Assembly (NCBI GenBank): GCA_003138815.1 | Contig: PLHD01000072.1 | Span: 14,946-57,645 of the forward strand | DNA length: 42,700 bases | Reading direction: 5' to 3' | Origin: Acidimicrobiaceae bacterium | Lineage (GTDB): Bacteria > Actinomycetota > Acidimicrobiia > Acidimicrobiales > RAAP-2 | In this document: positions 15,853-23,539 of the stretch, piece after piece | How positions within the stretch are numbered: the stretch's first letter is position 1 | Layout: the number at the start of each line of letters is the position of its first letter | The notes under the pieces: generated by a model | What the model was told of the DNA's origin: nothing | Seen by the model: the letters and a program-made list of their open reading frames with translations, nothing else | The model's database searches: none | Position numbers and translations under genes: made by a program

Positions 15853-16899
15853 TCAGCAGGTCTCCCAGATTTGAGACCGGCCGGCATCCTTTGCTTCCTT
15901 GGCCATCTGCTGCGCTCTCTCCATCGCGCACGCGTGGTCCTCCCGCGTGGCCGCGTAGGCAACGCCGCCCGAGAAGGTGACCGGGAGGTCGCTGATGCGC
16001 AGGTGCAGCTCGGGCCGACTCAGGAGTGACTCGATGCCGTCGCGGGCGGCCGACGCGGCAACACCCGGCAGCAGCACGAGGAACTCGTCGCCTCCCCAGC
16101 GAGCCACGACGGCCTGGGGAGACAGGCTGTTCAGTAGCCGAGCGACGCCCCGCAGGGCTTGGTCGCCGGCCGCCCAGTTGCCCTGGGACTTGTTGAGGTC
16201 GCGCAGGTTGTCGACGTCGATGAACGCGACCGCGTACGGCGCCGCGAGGGCCGGCAGGAGCTTCTGCAAGCCCCAACGGTTCAAGAGCCCCGTCAGCTCG
16301 TCGATCCTCGCCTGCTGCTCGACCAGCTCGAGGCGTGTCTGGAAGTCGGCCTGCTCGGTCAGGAAGGAGGCGAGGGCCACCTTCTCCAGGGCGTCCAGCC
16401 GCTGCTCGAAGTCCCGCCTCCTTTCACTCTGATCCGAGCGCTGCACGGCCCAGAGGAGCTGGGTGGACCTGAACTCGTGGTTGGGGCCGGTGCGGGCGGT
16501 CACCCGCACGTGCACCGCAATGCTCTGGCCGTCGACGACGAACGCCTCCTGGTTCACCCTTTGACGGATCAGCCGCTGCAGCTGGGAGGTCTCGTGCGGG
16601 CCGCAGCCGTCGACGAGTACGGCGAATTCATCACCTCCGACCCGCGCGACGCACGCGTCGCGTTTGATGCTCCGGAGCCGCTGCGCCAACGCCACGAGCA
16701 CGGCGTCACCGATCTCGGGACCGTATCGCTTGTTGATCTCGCGCAGGGCCGTCACGTCGACGAGCGCCAGTCCGTAGCTGCTGCCGTATTCCGCAGTTCT
16801 GGCGCAGCAATCGAGCTGCGCCTCCCTGGCCATCAACTCGCCGACGTCAGCGACGCCGGTCAATGGATCCACGATCGCACCACCTCCTCCGACTCGCAT
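15853..16899 (-). CDS. Tandem-GGDEF protein (probable diguanylate cyclase)
   Basis: 348 residues from ATG 16899, chosen because the frame upstream is Arg/Pro-rich and unlike coding sequence. Two complete GGDEF domains: the first at ~10-140 with GGDEF at 88-92, the second at ~199-340 with GGDEF at 269-273. Between them lies a ~50-residue charged helix (RRRDFEQRLDALEKVA), a likely coiled coil. The second domain keeps the metal and substrate residues (FIDVDNLRDLN, AAGDQAL). The first has Asp-Val-Thr in place of Asp-x-Asp and is perhaps regulatory. Neither has the RxxD inhibitory site at the expected place. There is no membrane helix or known sensor, so it would be cytoplasmic and make cyclic-di-GMP. 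Confidence 0.85.
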   Translation of the reverse strand: MRVGGGGAIVDPLTGVADVGELMAREAQLDCCARTAEYGSSYGLALVDVTALREINKRYGPEIGDAVLVALAQRLRSIKRDACVARVGGDEFAVLVDGCGPHETSQLQRLIRQRVNQEAFVVDGQSIAVHVRVTARTGPNHEFRSTQLLWAVQRSDQSERRRDFEQRLDALEKVALASFLTEQADFQTRLELVEQQARIDELTGLLNRWGLQKLLPALAAPYAVAFIDVDNLRDLNKSQGNWAAGDQALRGVARLLNSLSPQAVVARWGGDEFLVLLPGVAASAARDGIESLLSRPELHLRISDLPVTFSGGVAYAATREDHACAMERAQQMAKEAKDAGRSQIWETC

Positions 16900-17258
16900 C
16901 CCCGGAGGTCCACCGGAAGATCCAAGCCGTACTGGCCGCGCCGCGCCGACAAAGGCAGTTCCTCGTGACTGACCCCGACCATACTCCTCAAGACCCGCCG
17001 TCCCCAGAGGCGGTGCGCACGGCGCGGTCCGATGCACCCGGTCGAGGGCGCGACCTTCGACCTGCGCGCCGTGTACGACAGTCCGATCAGGGACTACGGC
17101 CTGGACGTCTCGCTGGTCGTGGAGATGTGGGCGCCCCAGACCTCGTGGAGTCCCCGCGCCGGCGCACCGGCGACCGTGCCGGGCCAACTGAGTGCGGTCA
17201 CTGCCGCGTTGCTCTCGTGGCCACTATCGTGCGCGAAGTAGCCATCGGCGGCGAGCAC
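16900..17258. other. Intergenic region, no gene recognised
   Basis: 359 bases between the divergent GGDEF and VOC genes. One frame (ATG 17032 to 17241) begins with fairly protein-like sequence (FDLRAVYDSPIRDYGLDVSL) and then degrades. It could be a relic, but I cannot assign it. No clear promoter motif. Confidence 0.4.
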
Positions 17259-17660
17259 ATGAGCGAATGGTCAGGTCAGTCCAAGCAGATCGCCGCGGTC
17301 ACGCTCTTCGTGGAAGATCTCGACGTCGCGAAGTCCTTCTACGAGGAAGTCTTCGACCTCCCGGTCCACTACGAGGACGCGAACTCCGCGGTGTTCCAAT
17401 TCACGCACACGCTCCTCAACCTGCTGAAGGTCACCCAAGCCAGTGACCTGATCGGACCCGCGGCCGTGGCGGGGCGCGACGCGGGGTCGCGTTTCCAGTT
17501 CACGATCGCGGTCGACGACGTCGACGCCGTGTGCGAGCAGCTGAAGGACCGGGGGGTCACCCTCGTGAACGGCCCCGTGGACCGGTGGTGGGGGCTACGA
17601 ACGGCGAGCTTCACCGATCCCGACGGCCACATCTGGGAGATCGCCCAGGACCTGGCCTGA
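17259..17660 (+). CDS. VOC-superfamily protein (glyoxalase/bleomycin-resistance fold)
   Basis: 133 residues from ATG 17259. It shows the paired beta-alpha-beta-beta-beta layout of the vicinal oxygen chelate fold: IAAVTLFVEDLDVAKSFYEE opens the first half and FTIAVDDVDAVCEQLKDRG the second, ending in FTDPDGHIWEIAQD with the usual C-terminal metal-ligand Glu. Members include isomerases, dioxygenases and antibiotic-binding proteins, so the reaction is unknown. Its first-half metal ligand is not obvious. Another VOC gene lies 0.3 kb downstream on the same strand. Confidence 0.82.
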   Translation: MSEWSGQSKQIAAVTLFVEDLDVAKSFYEEVFDLPVHYEDANSAVFQFTHTLLNLLKVTQASDLIGPAAVAGRDAGSRFQFTIAVDDVDAVCEQLKDRGVTLVNGPVDRWWGLRTASFTDPDGHIWEIAQDLA

Positions 17661-17689
17661 CACGCGGTCCATGACGTTGGAACCTCGGC

Positions 17690-17870
17690 CAGCGCGACGC
17701 GTCCTCGTTGCTGGTCCAAGGTCCCACCGCGAGACGGTTGACCGGTCCCACGGGCCGGTCCCCTCGGGAGTCCTCGCACCGCAAGAGCTGGTCGATGTCG
17801 CAGGTGACCCCGACCCAGTAGGCATCCTGGAAGAGCTCCCTGGCGCAGGCCCGCTTGCGGGCATGACTCG
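17690..17870 (-). pseudogene. Remnant resembling chloramphenicol-phosphotransferase-like protein
   Basis: On the minus strand the sequence reads ELFQDAYWVGVTCDIDQLL then RCEDSRGDR and PVGPVNRLAVGP. The pattern of a hydrophobic strand ending VGV.C, then a helix, then RGDR matches the lid region of the chloramphenicol phosphotransferase-like P-loop kinase family. The P-loop and the rest of the kinase are missing, and the flanks are Arg-rich and out of frame. I take it as a relic of a deleted gene. Limits are approximate. Confidence 0.35.
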
Positions 17871-17972
17871 AATGCCGGTCGTCGGCAGTCCCGGTACCCG
17901 ATGGAGTCGCCCGTGGACCGTCCGCGACGCTCCTCTCGTGCCCGCGGACCGGGAGTGTGGCAATATGCAGGC

Positions 17973-18344
17973 ATGCTCGATCATCTGTCAATCCAATGCG
18001 CTGACGTGGCCGCCAGCGCGAACTTCTACGACTCGGTGCTCGCGCCTCTCGGTGCGCAGCGGGTGATGGACTTCGGCGAAGTCATCGGCTTCGGCGTCTC
18101 GGGAAAGCCCACGTTCTGGATCGGTCCCCGAGAGAGCGGCGAAGGCTTCCGCGAGTCCCACTTCGCGTTCGTCGCTGCCGACCGCGGCGCCGTCCAGGCA
18201 TTCTTCGACGCCGCGGTGGCGACCGGGGCGCAGGTCCTGCACAGCCCGAGGCTGTGGCCGGAGTATCACCCGGACTACTTCGGAGCCTTCGTGCGCGACC
18301 CTGATGGTAACAACGTCGAGGCCGTCTGCCACTCGCCCGAGTAG
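17973..18344 (+). CDS. VOC-superfamily protein
   Basis: 123 residues from ATG 17973 (MLDHLSIQCADVAASANFYD). It has a His ligand in DHLS at the first strand, a second-half His in SHFAFVAADRGAV, and the closing FVRDPDGNNVEAVCH with the expected Glu. This matches the common small glyoxalase/dioxygenase-like proteins of about 125 residues. His, His and Glu are all in place, so it is likely a metal-binding enzyme; substrate unknown. An ATG at 17965 is out of frame and is not the start. Confidence 0.85.
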   Translation: MLDHLSIQCADVAASANFYDSVLAPLGAQRVMDFGEVIGFGVSGKPTFWIGPRESGEGFRESHFAFVAADRGAVQAFFDAAVATGAQVLHSPRLWPEYHPDYFGAFVRDPDGNNVEAVCHSPE

Positions 18345-18386
18345 TCGACCCTCGAACGCCGCTTGGACCGCCCCGGCAGCGGCCAG

Positions 18387-18650
18387 TTAGTCGGGCTTCT
18401 TCGAGTGATACGGCGGAATATCTGGATGATGCTCGATGATGTGGTCGAGCTTGGCGTGCAGCTCGGCGGTGCCGGCCTCGATGTGTCGCTTCACGAACCT
18501 CTCGATCGCCTTGCGCATCGGCGGGTAGAAGACGGTAGTGGCGATCGCCGCCAGGATCACCCATATCAACGTCGCGACCACGTCGCCGGGGATGCCGCCG
18601 GAGCCGCCGGCGGGCCACACCCAACGCTGCAGGAAGGTTGAGGCGATCAT
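18387..18650 (-). CDS. Small membrane protein of a phage-like pair (holin-like)
   Basis: 87 residues from ATG 18650. A single strong hydrophobic helix (about residues 24-43, VVATLIWVILAAIATTVFY) is followed by a basic, amphipathic, charged C-terminal tail (FVKRHIEAGTAELHAKLDHI). The ATG overlaps the stop of the upstream gene (ATGA at 18650-18647), so the two are translationally coupled. The form (one helix, charged tail, paired with another small membrane protein) is seen in gene pairs near the lysis module of actinobacteriophages. A holin-like or accessory lysis role is only an inference. Confidence 0.6.
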   Translation of the reverse strand: MIASTFLQRWVWPAGGSGGIPGDVVATLIWVILAAIATTVFYPPMRKAIERFVKRHIEAGTAELHAKLDHIIEHHPDIPPYHSKKPD

Positions 18651-18964
18651 TCGGTCCCCTTGCTCAAGTGCTCGTGCAGCGCGGGGTGACGCAGCCGGTG
18701 CTGCTCCTTCAGCGCTGCGTGATCTTCCTTGTTCGTGTGCTTGTGGCACGTCTCGTAGTGCGTTCCCTCGACACGCCCGAGTCCGGCTTTGAGCGCGAGC
18801 CGCCAACAGTTCTGACACTTGTGGCGGTGATACATGCCGAGGATGCTGAGGAAGATGGCGCCTTCGGCGAAGTCAGCGCCGAATCCGCTCCAGAAGGCGT
18901 ACCACCGGCCAGCCTCGTCGTCGGTTCCGGTGACCTGGAGGAACCAGTGCCAGACTGCAATCAC
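18647..18964 (-). CDS. Small Cys/His-rich membrane protein resembling actinophage proteins
   Basis: 105 residues from GTG 18964, with GGGGAG five bases upstream as ribosome site. The N-terminal segment (WHWFLQVTGTDDEAGRWY then FWSGFGADFAEGAIF) leads into a hydrophobic helix. A Cys/His cluster follows: HKCQNCW and later YETCHKH, spaced as a possible zinc site. The C-terminal ~30 residues are His/Lys-rich. The order 'WYAFWSGFGSD...helix...C..C...GT....C..H' is one I associate with small proteins of Streptomyces and Mycobacterium phages and prophages; that memory is not checked. With the overlapping gene downstream it forms an isolated phage-like remnant or domesticated cassette. Confidence 0.6.
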   Translation of the reverse strand: MIAVWHWFLQVTGTDDEAGRWYAFWSGFGADFAEGAIFLSILGMYHRHKCQNCWRLALKAGLGRVEGTHYETCHKHTNKEDHAALKEQHRLRHPALHEHLSKGTE

Positions 18965-19172
18965 GATGCTCCCCAGATCGGCCGACGAATGAACGACACG
19001 ATCGTCATTGTAAGCGCTCGCCGAAATGAAACGTGGCTTTGGCGCGGACGAGCGGCGGCGCCCGCGAGAGAGGCGCGACGAATCACGGCCGTCGCGCGAG
19101 AGAAACGACGCGCAGGAAACGGCCTACGCAGGTGCGCCCATCGGCGCCGCGCCGCTCGGGTCGCGCCGTCGA
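18965..19172. other. Intergenic, nothing recognised
   Basis: Arg-rich pseudo-frames only; it joins the structured leader that begins near 19173, making about 400 bases without a gene. Confidence 0.4.
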
Positions 19173-19360
19173 CCGGTTCGGTTCGCGGGCCGAACCGGCC
19201 GGTATGTCTGGGCCGCGACCGGCGATTTGGTACCATCGCCGTGGAGCGATGAGGCCCGCCCCTTAAAGTGCCGAGCAGTCCGCGGCTGATGGCTTCTACC
19301 AGCGTGAAAGTGAGCTGGTAGGGCCGGTCCTCCGCACCCCTGCCATTACCGGAGGTGCAG
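19173..19360 (+). promoter_or_regulatory. Highly structured 5' leader of the cation/proton antiporter, candidate riboswitch or attenuator
   Basis: Four consecutive pairing elements precede the start codon. (1) CCGGTTCGG at 19173-19181 with CCGAACCGG at 19190-19198, a perfect 9-bp stem. (2) GGGCC at 19210-19214 with GGCCC at 19253-19257, enclosing the hairpin GGCGAT (19221-19226) / ATCGCC (19235-19240). (3) TACCAGC at 19297-19303 with GCTGGTA at 19314-19320. (4) CCTCCG at 19329-19334 with CGGAGG at 19350-19355, which buries the ribosome site of the gene. Element 4 looks like a translation-control platform. I do not recognise the aptamer; ion-sensing classes upstream of antiporters are the natural comparison. 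Confidence 0.5.
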
Positions 19361-20575
19361 ATGAACGTCTACTACGTGATGGCGATCTGGATTGGCATGG
19401 CGCTGCTGGCGTCCTTCATCAGCATCCGGGTCGGGATCTCCGTGGCCCTCATAGAGATCCTGGTTGGCGCCGTGTTCGGCAACATCCCGGGGATCATGGA
19501 GCACGTGCAGCAGACCGACTACACGACGCTGCTCGCCGGCGTCGGCTCGGTCCTGCTGACCTTCCTTGCCGGAGCCGAGATCGACCCGGTCTCGTTGAAG
19601 CGACATTGGAAGGCGAGCCTTTCGCTTGGTGCCGTCTCCTTCCTGCTGCCCCTCATCGGGGCCTTCTGCTTCGCGAAGTACCTGTTCGGGTGGAACCTGC
19701 ACGCGGCCGAGATCGCCGGGATCGCGCTCAGCACGACGTCGGTGGCGGTCGTCTACGCGGTGATGGTCGAGACGGGGCTCAACCGCGAGGACATCGGCAA
19801 GCTGATCCTCGCGGCTTGCTTCGTCACCGACCTCGGGACGGTCCTCGCGCTCGGCGGCCTGTTCGCGAACTACGGGTGGCTGCTGGTGGTGTTCATCGTC
19901 GTCACCGCGGTGGTCCTCTTCTTCCTGCCTCGCGTGCTGCGCTGGACCCTGGCGAACCTCGGCCACCGCGTGAGCGAACCCGAGGTGAAGGTGATCTTCG
20001 TCGTCCTGCTGGCGCTGGGCGGTCTGGCCACGGCCGCGGGCAGCGAAGCGGTGCTGCCGGCGTACGTGGCCGGTCTCGTGGTCGCGGGCGTCTTCATGCA
20101 GGACCGCGTGGTGCTCGACCGGATCCGCACGATCGCCTTCGCCCTCTTGACGCCCTTCTTCTTCCTGCGAGCCGGCACGCTCATCTCCGCCTCGGCCCTC
20201 GTCACCGGCGCGGGCGTGATCGCGGCGCTGTTCGGCGTGAAGATGGTGACGAAGTTCATCGGCGTCTGGCCCACCGCAACGGCGTTCCGTCTGCCCAAGC
20301 AGGAGCGGACCTACACGACGCTGCTGATGGCCACGGGTCTCACCTTCGGATCGATCGCCGCGCTGTTCGGGCTCACGAACCACCTCATCGACAAGGTCCA
20401 GTACACCGAGCTCGTCACGGTGGTGATCCTCTCGGCGTTCATCCCCACGTTGATCGCCCAGCAGTTCTTCCAGCCCGTCATAGAGATTGCGACCGAGGAG
20501 GAGGAGGCGCTCGGGGAGGAGGACATGTCGATCCAGCATCGCCACAAGCCTCCCCCCGAAGGCGAGGGCAACTGA
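19361..20575 (+). CDS. Cation:proton antiporter (Na+/H+ exchanger family)
   Basis: 404 residues from ATG 19361 (GGAGG at 19351-19355); a GTG at 19355 is in frame but overlaps the ribosome site. About twelve hydrophobic segments, no C-terminal TrkA-N domain. Typical features of the monovalent cation:proton antiporter families are IEILVGAVFGNIPG in TM2-3, LTFLAGAEIDPVSLKRHWK (the conserved F.AG.E.D segment) and LAACFVTDLGTVLAL (the transport-site Asp in TM6). The protein would exchange Na+ or K+ for H+ across the cytoplasmic membrane for pH or salt balance. Its long structured leader suggests regulated expression. The C-terminal ~25 residues are acidic then basic. Confidence 0.88.
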   Translation: MNVYYVMAIWIGMALLASFISIRVGISVALIEILVGAVFGNIPGIMEHVQQTDYTTLLAGVGSVLLTFLAGAEIDPVSLKRHWKASLSLGAVSFLLPLIGAFCFAKYLFGWNLHAAEIAGIALSTTSVAVVYAVMVETGLNREDIGKLILAACFVTDLGTVLALGGLFANYGWLLVVFIVVTAVVLFFLPRVLRWTLANLGHRVSEPEVKVIFVVLLALGGLATAAGSEAVLPAYVAGLVVAGVFMQDRVVLDRIRTIAFALLTPFFFLRAGTLISASALVTGAGVIAALFGVKMVTKFIGVWPTATAFRLPKQERTYTTLLMATGLTFGSIAALFGLTNHLIDKVQYTELVTVVILSAFIPTLIAQQFFQPVIEIATEEEEALGEEDMSIQHRHKPPPEGEGN

Positions 20576-20869
20576 GGGTCGCGCGTCGTTAGCCGGCGCG
20601 ATTCCCACGCGGTGGCCCGGTGGCGAGCGACGCCTCGAGGTGAGATCGTCAACTCACGTGGCGTGCAGCTCCCGCCGATCAGGTTCGAGCCGAGGTCGAC
20701 GCTGCACAAAGGGCACGACCTGGCCAGGAGATTCACGTCAGATCTTCTGTCTCGAACGACGATCACTTGATCATGCACCCGAGCGCCATGTCCCTTCGTC
20801 GGCCGTGACTCCGCCAGCGCCTGGCGCGTGCCCGCCGAGAGGACCCAGAACCGAAGGTAATCTGGTGGC

Positions 20870-21367
20870 GTGAGAGTGACCCTTCGTCCGCTCGTGGCTC
20901 TCGTCCTCGTCGGCGCCGGTGCACTGGTCACGTCCCCGAACTCGGCCGCCGCGCCGAGGCAACTGACGATCTCGGACGTCACCGTGACGGCCGCGGCCAA
21001 GGGCCACGACTCGGCGGTGGCCCTGAAGATCGTCAACTCGACGGCCCAGCCGGTTTCCCTGCTTTCGGTGAGGTCCCCCAGCGCGCGCGGGGACATGATC
21101 TTCTTCGACACCAACATGTGCCAGGGCGACCACGCCATGAGCGTGCTCTCGAACATCTACATCTCGAGGGGCTTCATCCAGAAGCTGGGCTACAGGTCCC
21201 AAGGCGCCATGCTCAGCGAGCTGTATCGGGCGCTGACCCCGGGCCAGAAGATCTCGTTGATCGTCACCTGGAGCAACTTCAACGAAGTTCATCACACGGC
21301 AATCGAGGCCTCCGTGGTGGCTGCACCTCGCCATATCAAGTTCCTGATGGGAAATATGTCGATGTAG
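20870..21367 (+). CDS. Exported copper-chaperone-like (PCuAC/DUF461-like) protein
   Basis: 165 residues from GTG 20870. A signal peptide occupies about 1-27 (cleavage after SAA). The mature domain is beta-rich with potential copper ligands: MCQGDHAMSVL, an NEVHHTAIE strand near the end, and a Met-rich C-terminus (LMGNMSM). Spaced Met and His residues in a small extracytoplasmic sandwich are the features of PCuAC chaperones, which load CuA of cytochrome oxidase. The canonical H(M)x10Mx21HxM pattern is not fully matched. A CtaG-type assembly gene 0.27 kb downstream supports the reading. Another extracellular function remains possible. Confidence 0.5.
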   Translation: MRVTLRPLVALVLVGAGALVTSPNSAAAPRQLTISDVTVTAAAKGHDSAVALKIVNSTAQPVSLLSVRSPSARGDMIFFDTNMCQGDHAMSVLSNIYISRGFIQKLGYRSQGAMLSELYRALTPGQKISLIVTWSNFNEVHHTAIEASVVAAPRHIKFLMGNMSM

Positions 21368-21639
21368 GTCGTGACGGCCCTCGCGACCCTCGCACGGCGC
21401 AGGTTCGCAAGCCGGACCATTCCCGGCGCCGCCACCGTCGAGAATCATCGGGAATCAGGAGGGGATCGGTGCCTCGAATCCGGCGAGGACCCGCCGCGCC
21501 GACGGGCGATCCCCTGGCGTCTGCGTCGGGATCTTTGAGATAGTGTCCGGGGTGAGTTGGCCCCGGGAGATGGGCGGTTCGTCAAGATACTCTCGGCAGT
21601 TCGGCCGTTTCGTTCAATGAGTCGCAAGAGGTGCGGGTG

Positions 21640-22575
21640 ATGGGCTATTTCACAGCGAACTGGGGCTATCCGTGGGTGGCGGTGGTGACCTTGCTCGTCG
21701 TCGCGGTCCACGAGAAGGGACTGAGGTCCCTCAACCGCCGCTCGACCCGCGCCCACGCCCGGCGCCGGCGCCGGCGGCTCTGGCTGAGCTACGGCGGCCT
21801 CGCGGTGCTGGCGTTGAGCGTCGTCTCGCCGCTGCAGTACTGGGCGATGCAGTACTTCTGGGTCCACATGCTCCAGCACATCAGCGTGATGCTCGCGGCG
21901 CCGGCGCTCTACGTCGCCGGCGCGCCGCTGGTGCCCCTGATCCACTCGGTGCCGCTCAACGCGAGGCGGCGCATGTTGCGCCGCGTCTTCGTTCGTCCCG
22001 GTCGTCATCCGCTGCGGCGTATCTGCGCCGCGATCGTCTCGCCGTTCGTCGGAATCGTGTTCTTCAACGTGGTGATGGTCGTGTGGATGCTACCGAGCAT
22101 CTTCAACCCCGTGATGGCCCGACCGGAGCTCCACATCGGCCTGATGCTGTCGACCTTCTTCCTGTCGGGACTCTTGTTCTGGGTGCAGTTCATCCAGTCG
22201 GCTCCCCTGACGCCGAAGCTCACGCCCTTCGCCCAGGCCGGAGCGCTGCTGGTCACGAACCTGATCATGACGATCATCGCGGTTACGCTCAGCCTGCTGG
22301 TGGCGGTTCCCTCGTACCACTTCGGGCTGATGATGATGGGATCGATGACCATGCGCACGACGACCCTGAACCCCATGGCGGACCAGCAGATCGGGGCGGC
22401 CATCCTGTGGGTGTGCGGCGACCTGTGGTGCTTCCCCGCGCTCGTCGTCGCCTTCCGTCAGGCGATGAAGGACGACTCCGAGACCGGCCTCATGGACCGG
22501 ATCATCCGCGGGCGGCGAAGCATCACCGCGGAGGAGTTCCAGAAGGCCCGTTCCGCCTCCAGGAGCCTGGAGTAG
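21640..22575 (+). CDS. ctaG: Caa3-type cytochrome c oxidase assembly factor CtaG
   Basis: 311 residues from ATG 21640, with GAGGTG upstream; a GTG at 21631 is less well placed. Seven or so membrane helices. Conserved motifs of the Caa3_CtaG family: SPLQYWAMQYFWVHMLQHIS with the paired histidines, APLVPLIHSVP, and RPELHIGLML. Later WMLPSIFNP and GDLWCFPALV complete the pattern. The Bacillus-type CtaG is needed for formation of an active caa3 oxidase, probably in copper delivery. It is distinct from the Cox11-type protein also called CtaG. The upstream PCuAC-like protein makes a plausible partner. Confidence 0.88.
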   Translation: MGYFTANWGYPWVAVVTLLVVAVHEKGLRSLNRRSTRAHARRRRRRLWLSYGGLAVLALSVVSPLQYWAMQYFWVHMLQHISVMLAAPALYVAGAPLVPLIHSVPLNARRRMLRRVFVRPGRHPLRRICAAIVSPFVGIVFFNVVMVVWMLPSIFNPVMARPELHIGLMLSTFFLSGLLFWVQFIQSAPLTPKLTPFAQAGALLVTNLIMTIIAVTLSLLVAVPSYHFGLMMMGSMTMRTTTLNPMADQQIGAAILWVCGDLWCFPALVVAFRQAMKDDSETGLMDRIIRGRRSITAEEFQKARSASRSLE

Positions 22576-22829
22576 AAGGCAGCAGCTCGCCCGCGCGATG
22601 GGCGCCGTGGGGCCCCGCCTCGGCGGCGAGACTCCCCCTCCGTGGGCACCGGAGAGTGGACTGGACGACGCGTGCCACGATTGGAGGAATGGCACCTTCA
22701 TCGTGCCCCCAATCACCGCCAACCAGTGGCGGAATCAGGCGATTCATAGCTCCGCGGTTCTCCGATCGTGGCGACGAGGTGATCGTCGCGACCAGAAGCG
22801 CAACGACGGCCCGCGAGAGCGCCTCCGAG

Positions 22830-23471
22830 TCACGTGGCGGCGAGCAGGTCCGGCAGTTCGCTCATGTCGTCGAACACGACCGCGCCGGCCGCCGACAGCA
22901 AAGCGGCGCTGGTGACGCTTCCGGAGAATCCGAACACCGACATTCCCGCCGCGACGGCTGCGGCGACTCCGGCGACGCTGTCCTCGACCACCGCGCAGCG
23001 ACCGGGCGCGAAGCCCATCGCGCTCGCGGCGTGCAGGAAGACGTCGGGCGCGGGCTTGGCCCGCTCGACGTCGTCGGCACTGAAGATCCGACCCCGGAAC
23101 CGGTCGATCAGGCCGGTGAGCGCGAGCGTGAACTCCAACTTGTTGTGGCCGCCGCTCGACGCGACGCAGGTCGCGGTGTCGATCCGCGCGAGGGCCTCGA
23201 CGACCCCGGGCACCGCCACCAGTTCGCGCTCGAAGACCTCGCGGTACCGGACCTCGAACTCACCGTCCCAGTCCACCTCGCGACCGAGGTGCCGCTCGAT
23301 CTCGCGGTGCATGTCCGACGCCGATCGGCCGACGAACCGGGCCACGATCTCCGACTCCGAGATCGGCCAGCCGAGGCTGGCGAGGATCTGCGCCTCCGTG
23401 CGCACCGCGAGGCGCTCGCTGTCCACCAGCACGCCGTCGCAGTCGAAGATCACGAGGTCGAACCGACTCAC
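22830..23471 (-). CDS. HAD-IA hydrolase, beta-phosphoglucomutase / sugar phosphatase-like
   Basis: 213 residues. Motif I is FDCDGVLVDSE with Asp10 and Asp12, motif II the Ser of VASSGGHNK, motif III the Lys of RAKPAPDVF, and motif IV the acid pair in VVEDSVAG. The alpha-helical cap after motif I and the DGVLVDSE form are those of the beta-phosphoglucomutase / 2-deoxyglucose-6-phosphatase / YieH group. A soluble phosphatase or mutase of sugar phosphates is likely; which one cannot be told. Complete, and divergent from the DUF1697 gene. Confidence 0.88.
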   Translation of the reverse strand: MSRFDLVIFDCDGVLVDSERLAVRTEAQILASLGWPISESEIVARFVGRSASDMHREIERHLGREVDWDGEFEVRYREVFERELVAVPGVVEALARIDTATCVASSGGHNKLEFTLALTGLIDRFRGRIFSADDVERAKPAPDVFLHAASAMGFAPGRCAVVEDSVAGVAAAVAAGMSVFGFSGSVTSAALLSAAGAVVFDDMSELPDLLAAT

Positions 23472-23539
23472 CCCGCGAGCCTAGGCGTCGAGCCGTGGGC
23501 GGGCACGACCGTCGCTGCGGCGTTGGTACTCTTTCGCCG

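Noticed and set aside
17032-17241. 69-codon frame before the first VOC gene
   Set aside because: Half of it is plausible protein sequence but no family or ribosome site is visible and its end is low-complexity.
20576-20869. Minus-strand peptide with CPLC-type motif in the gap after the antiporter
   Set aside because: Short, no start, no second half of a metal site; most likely chance.
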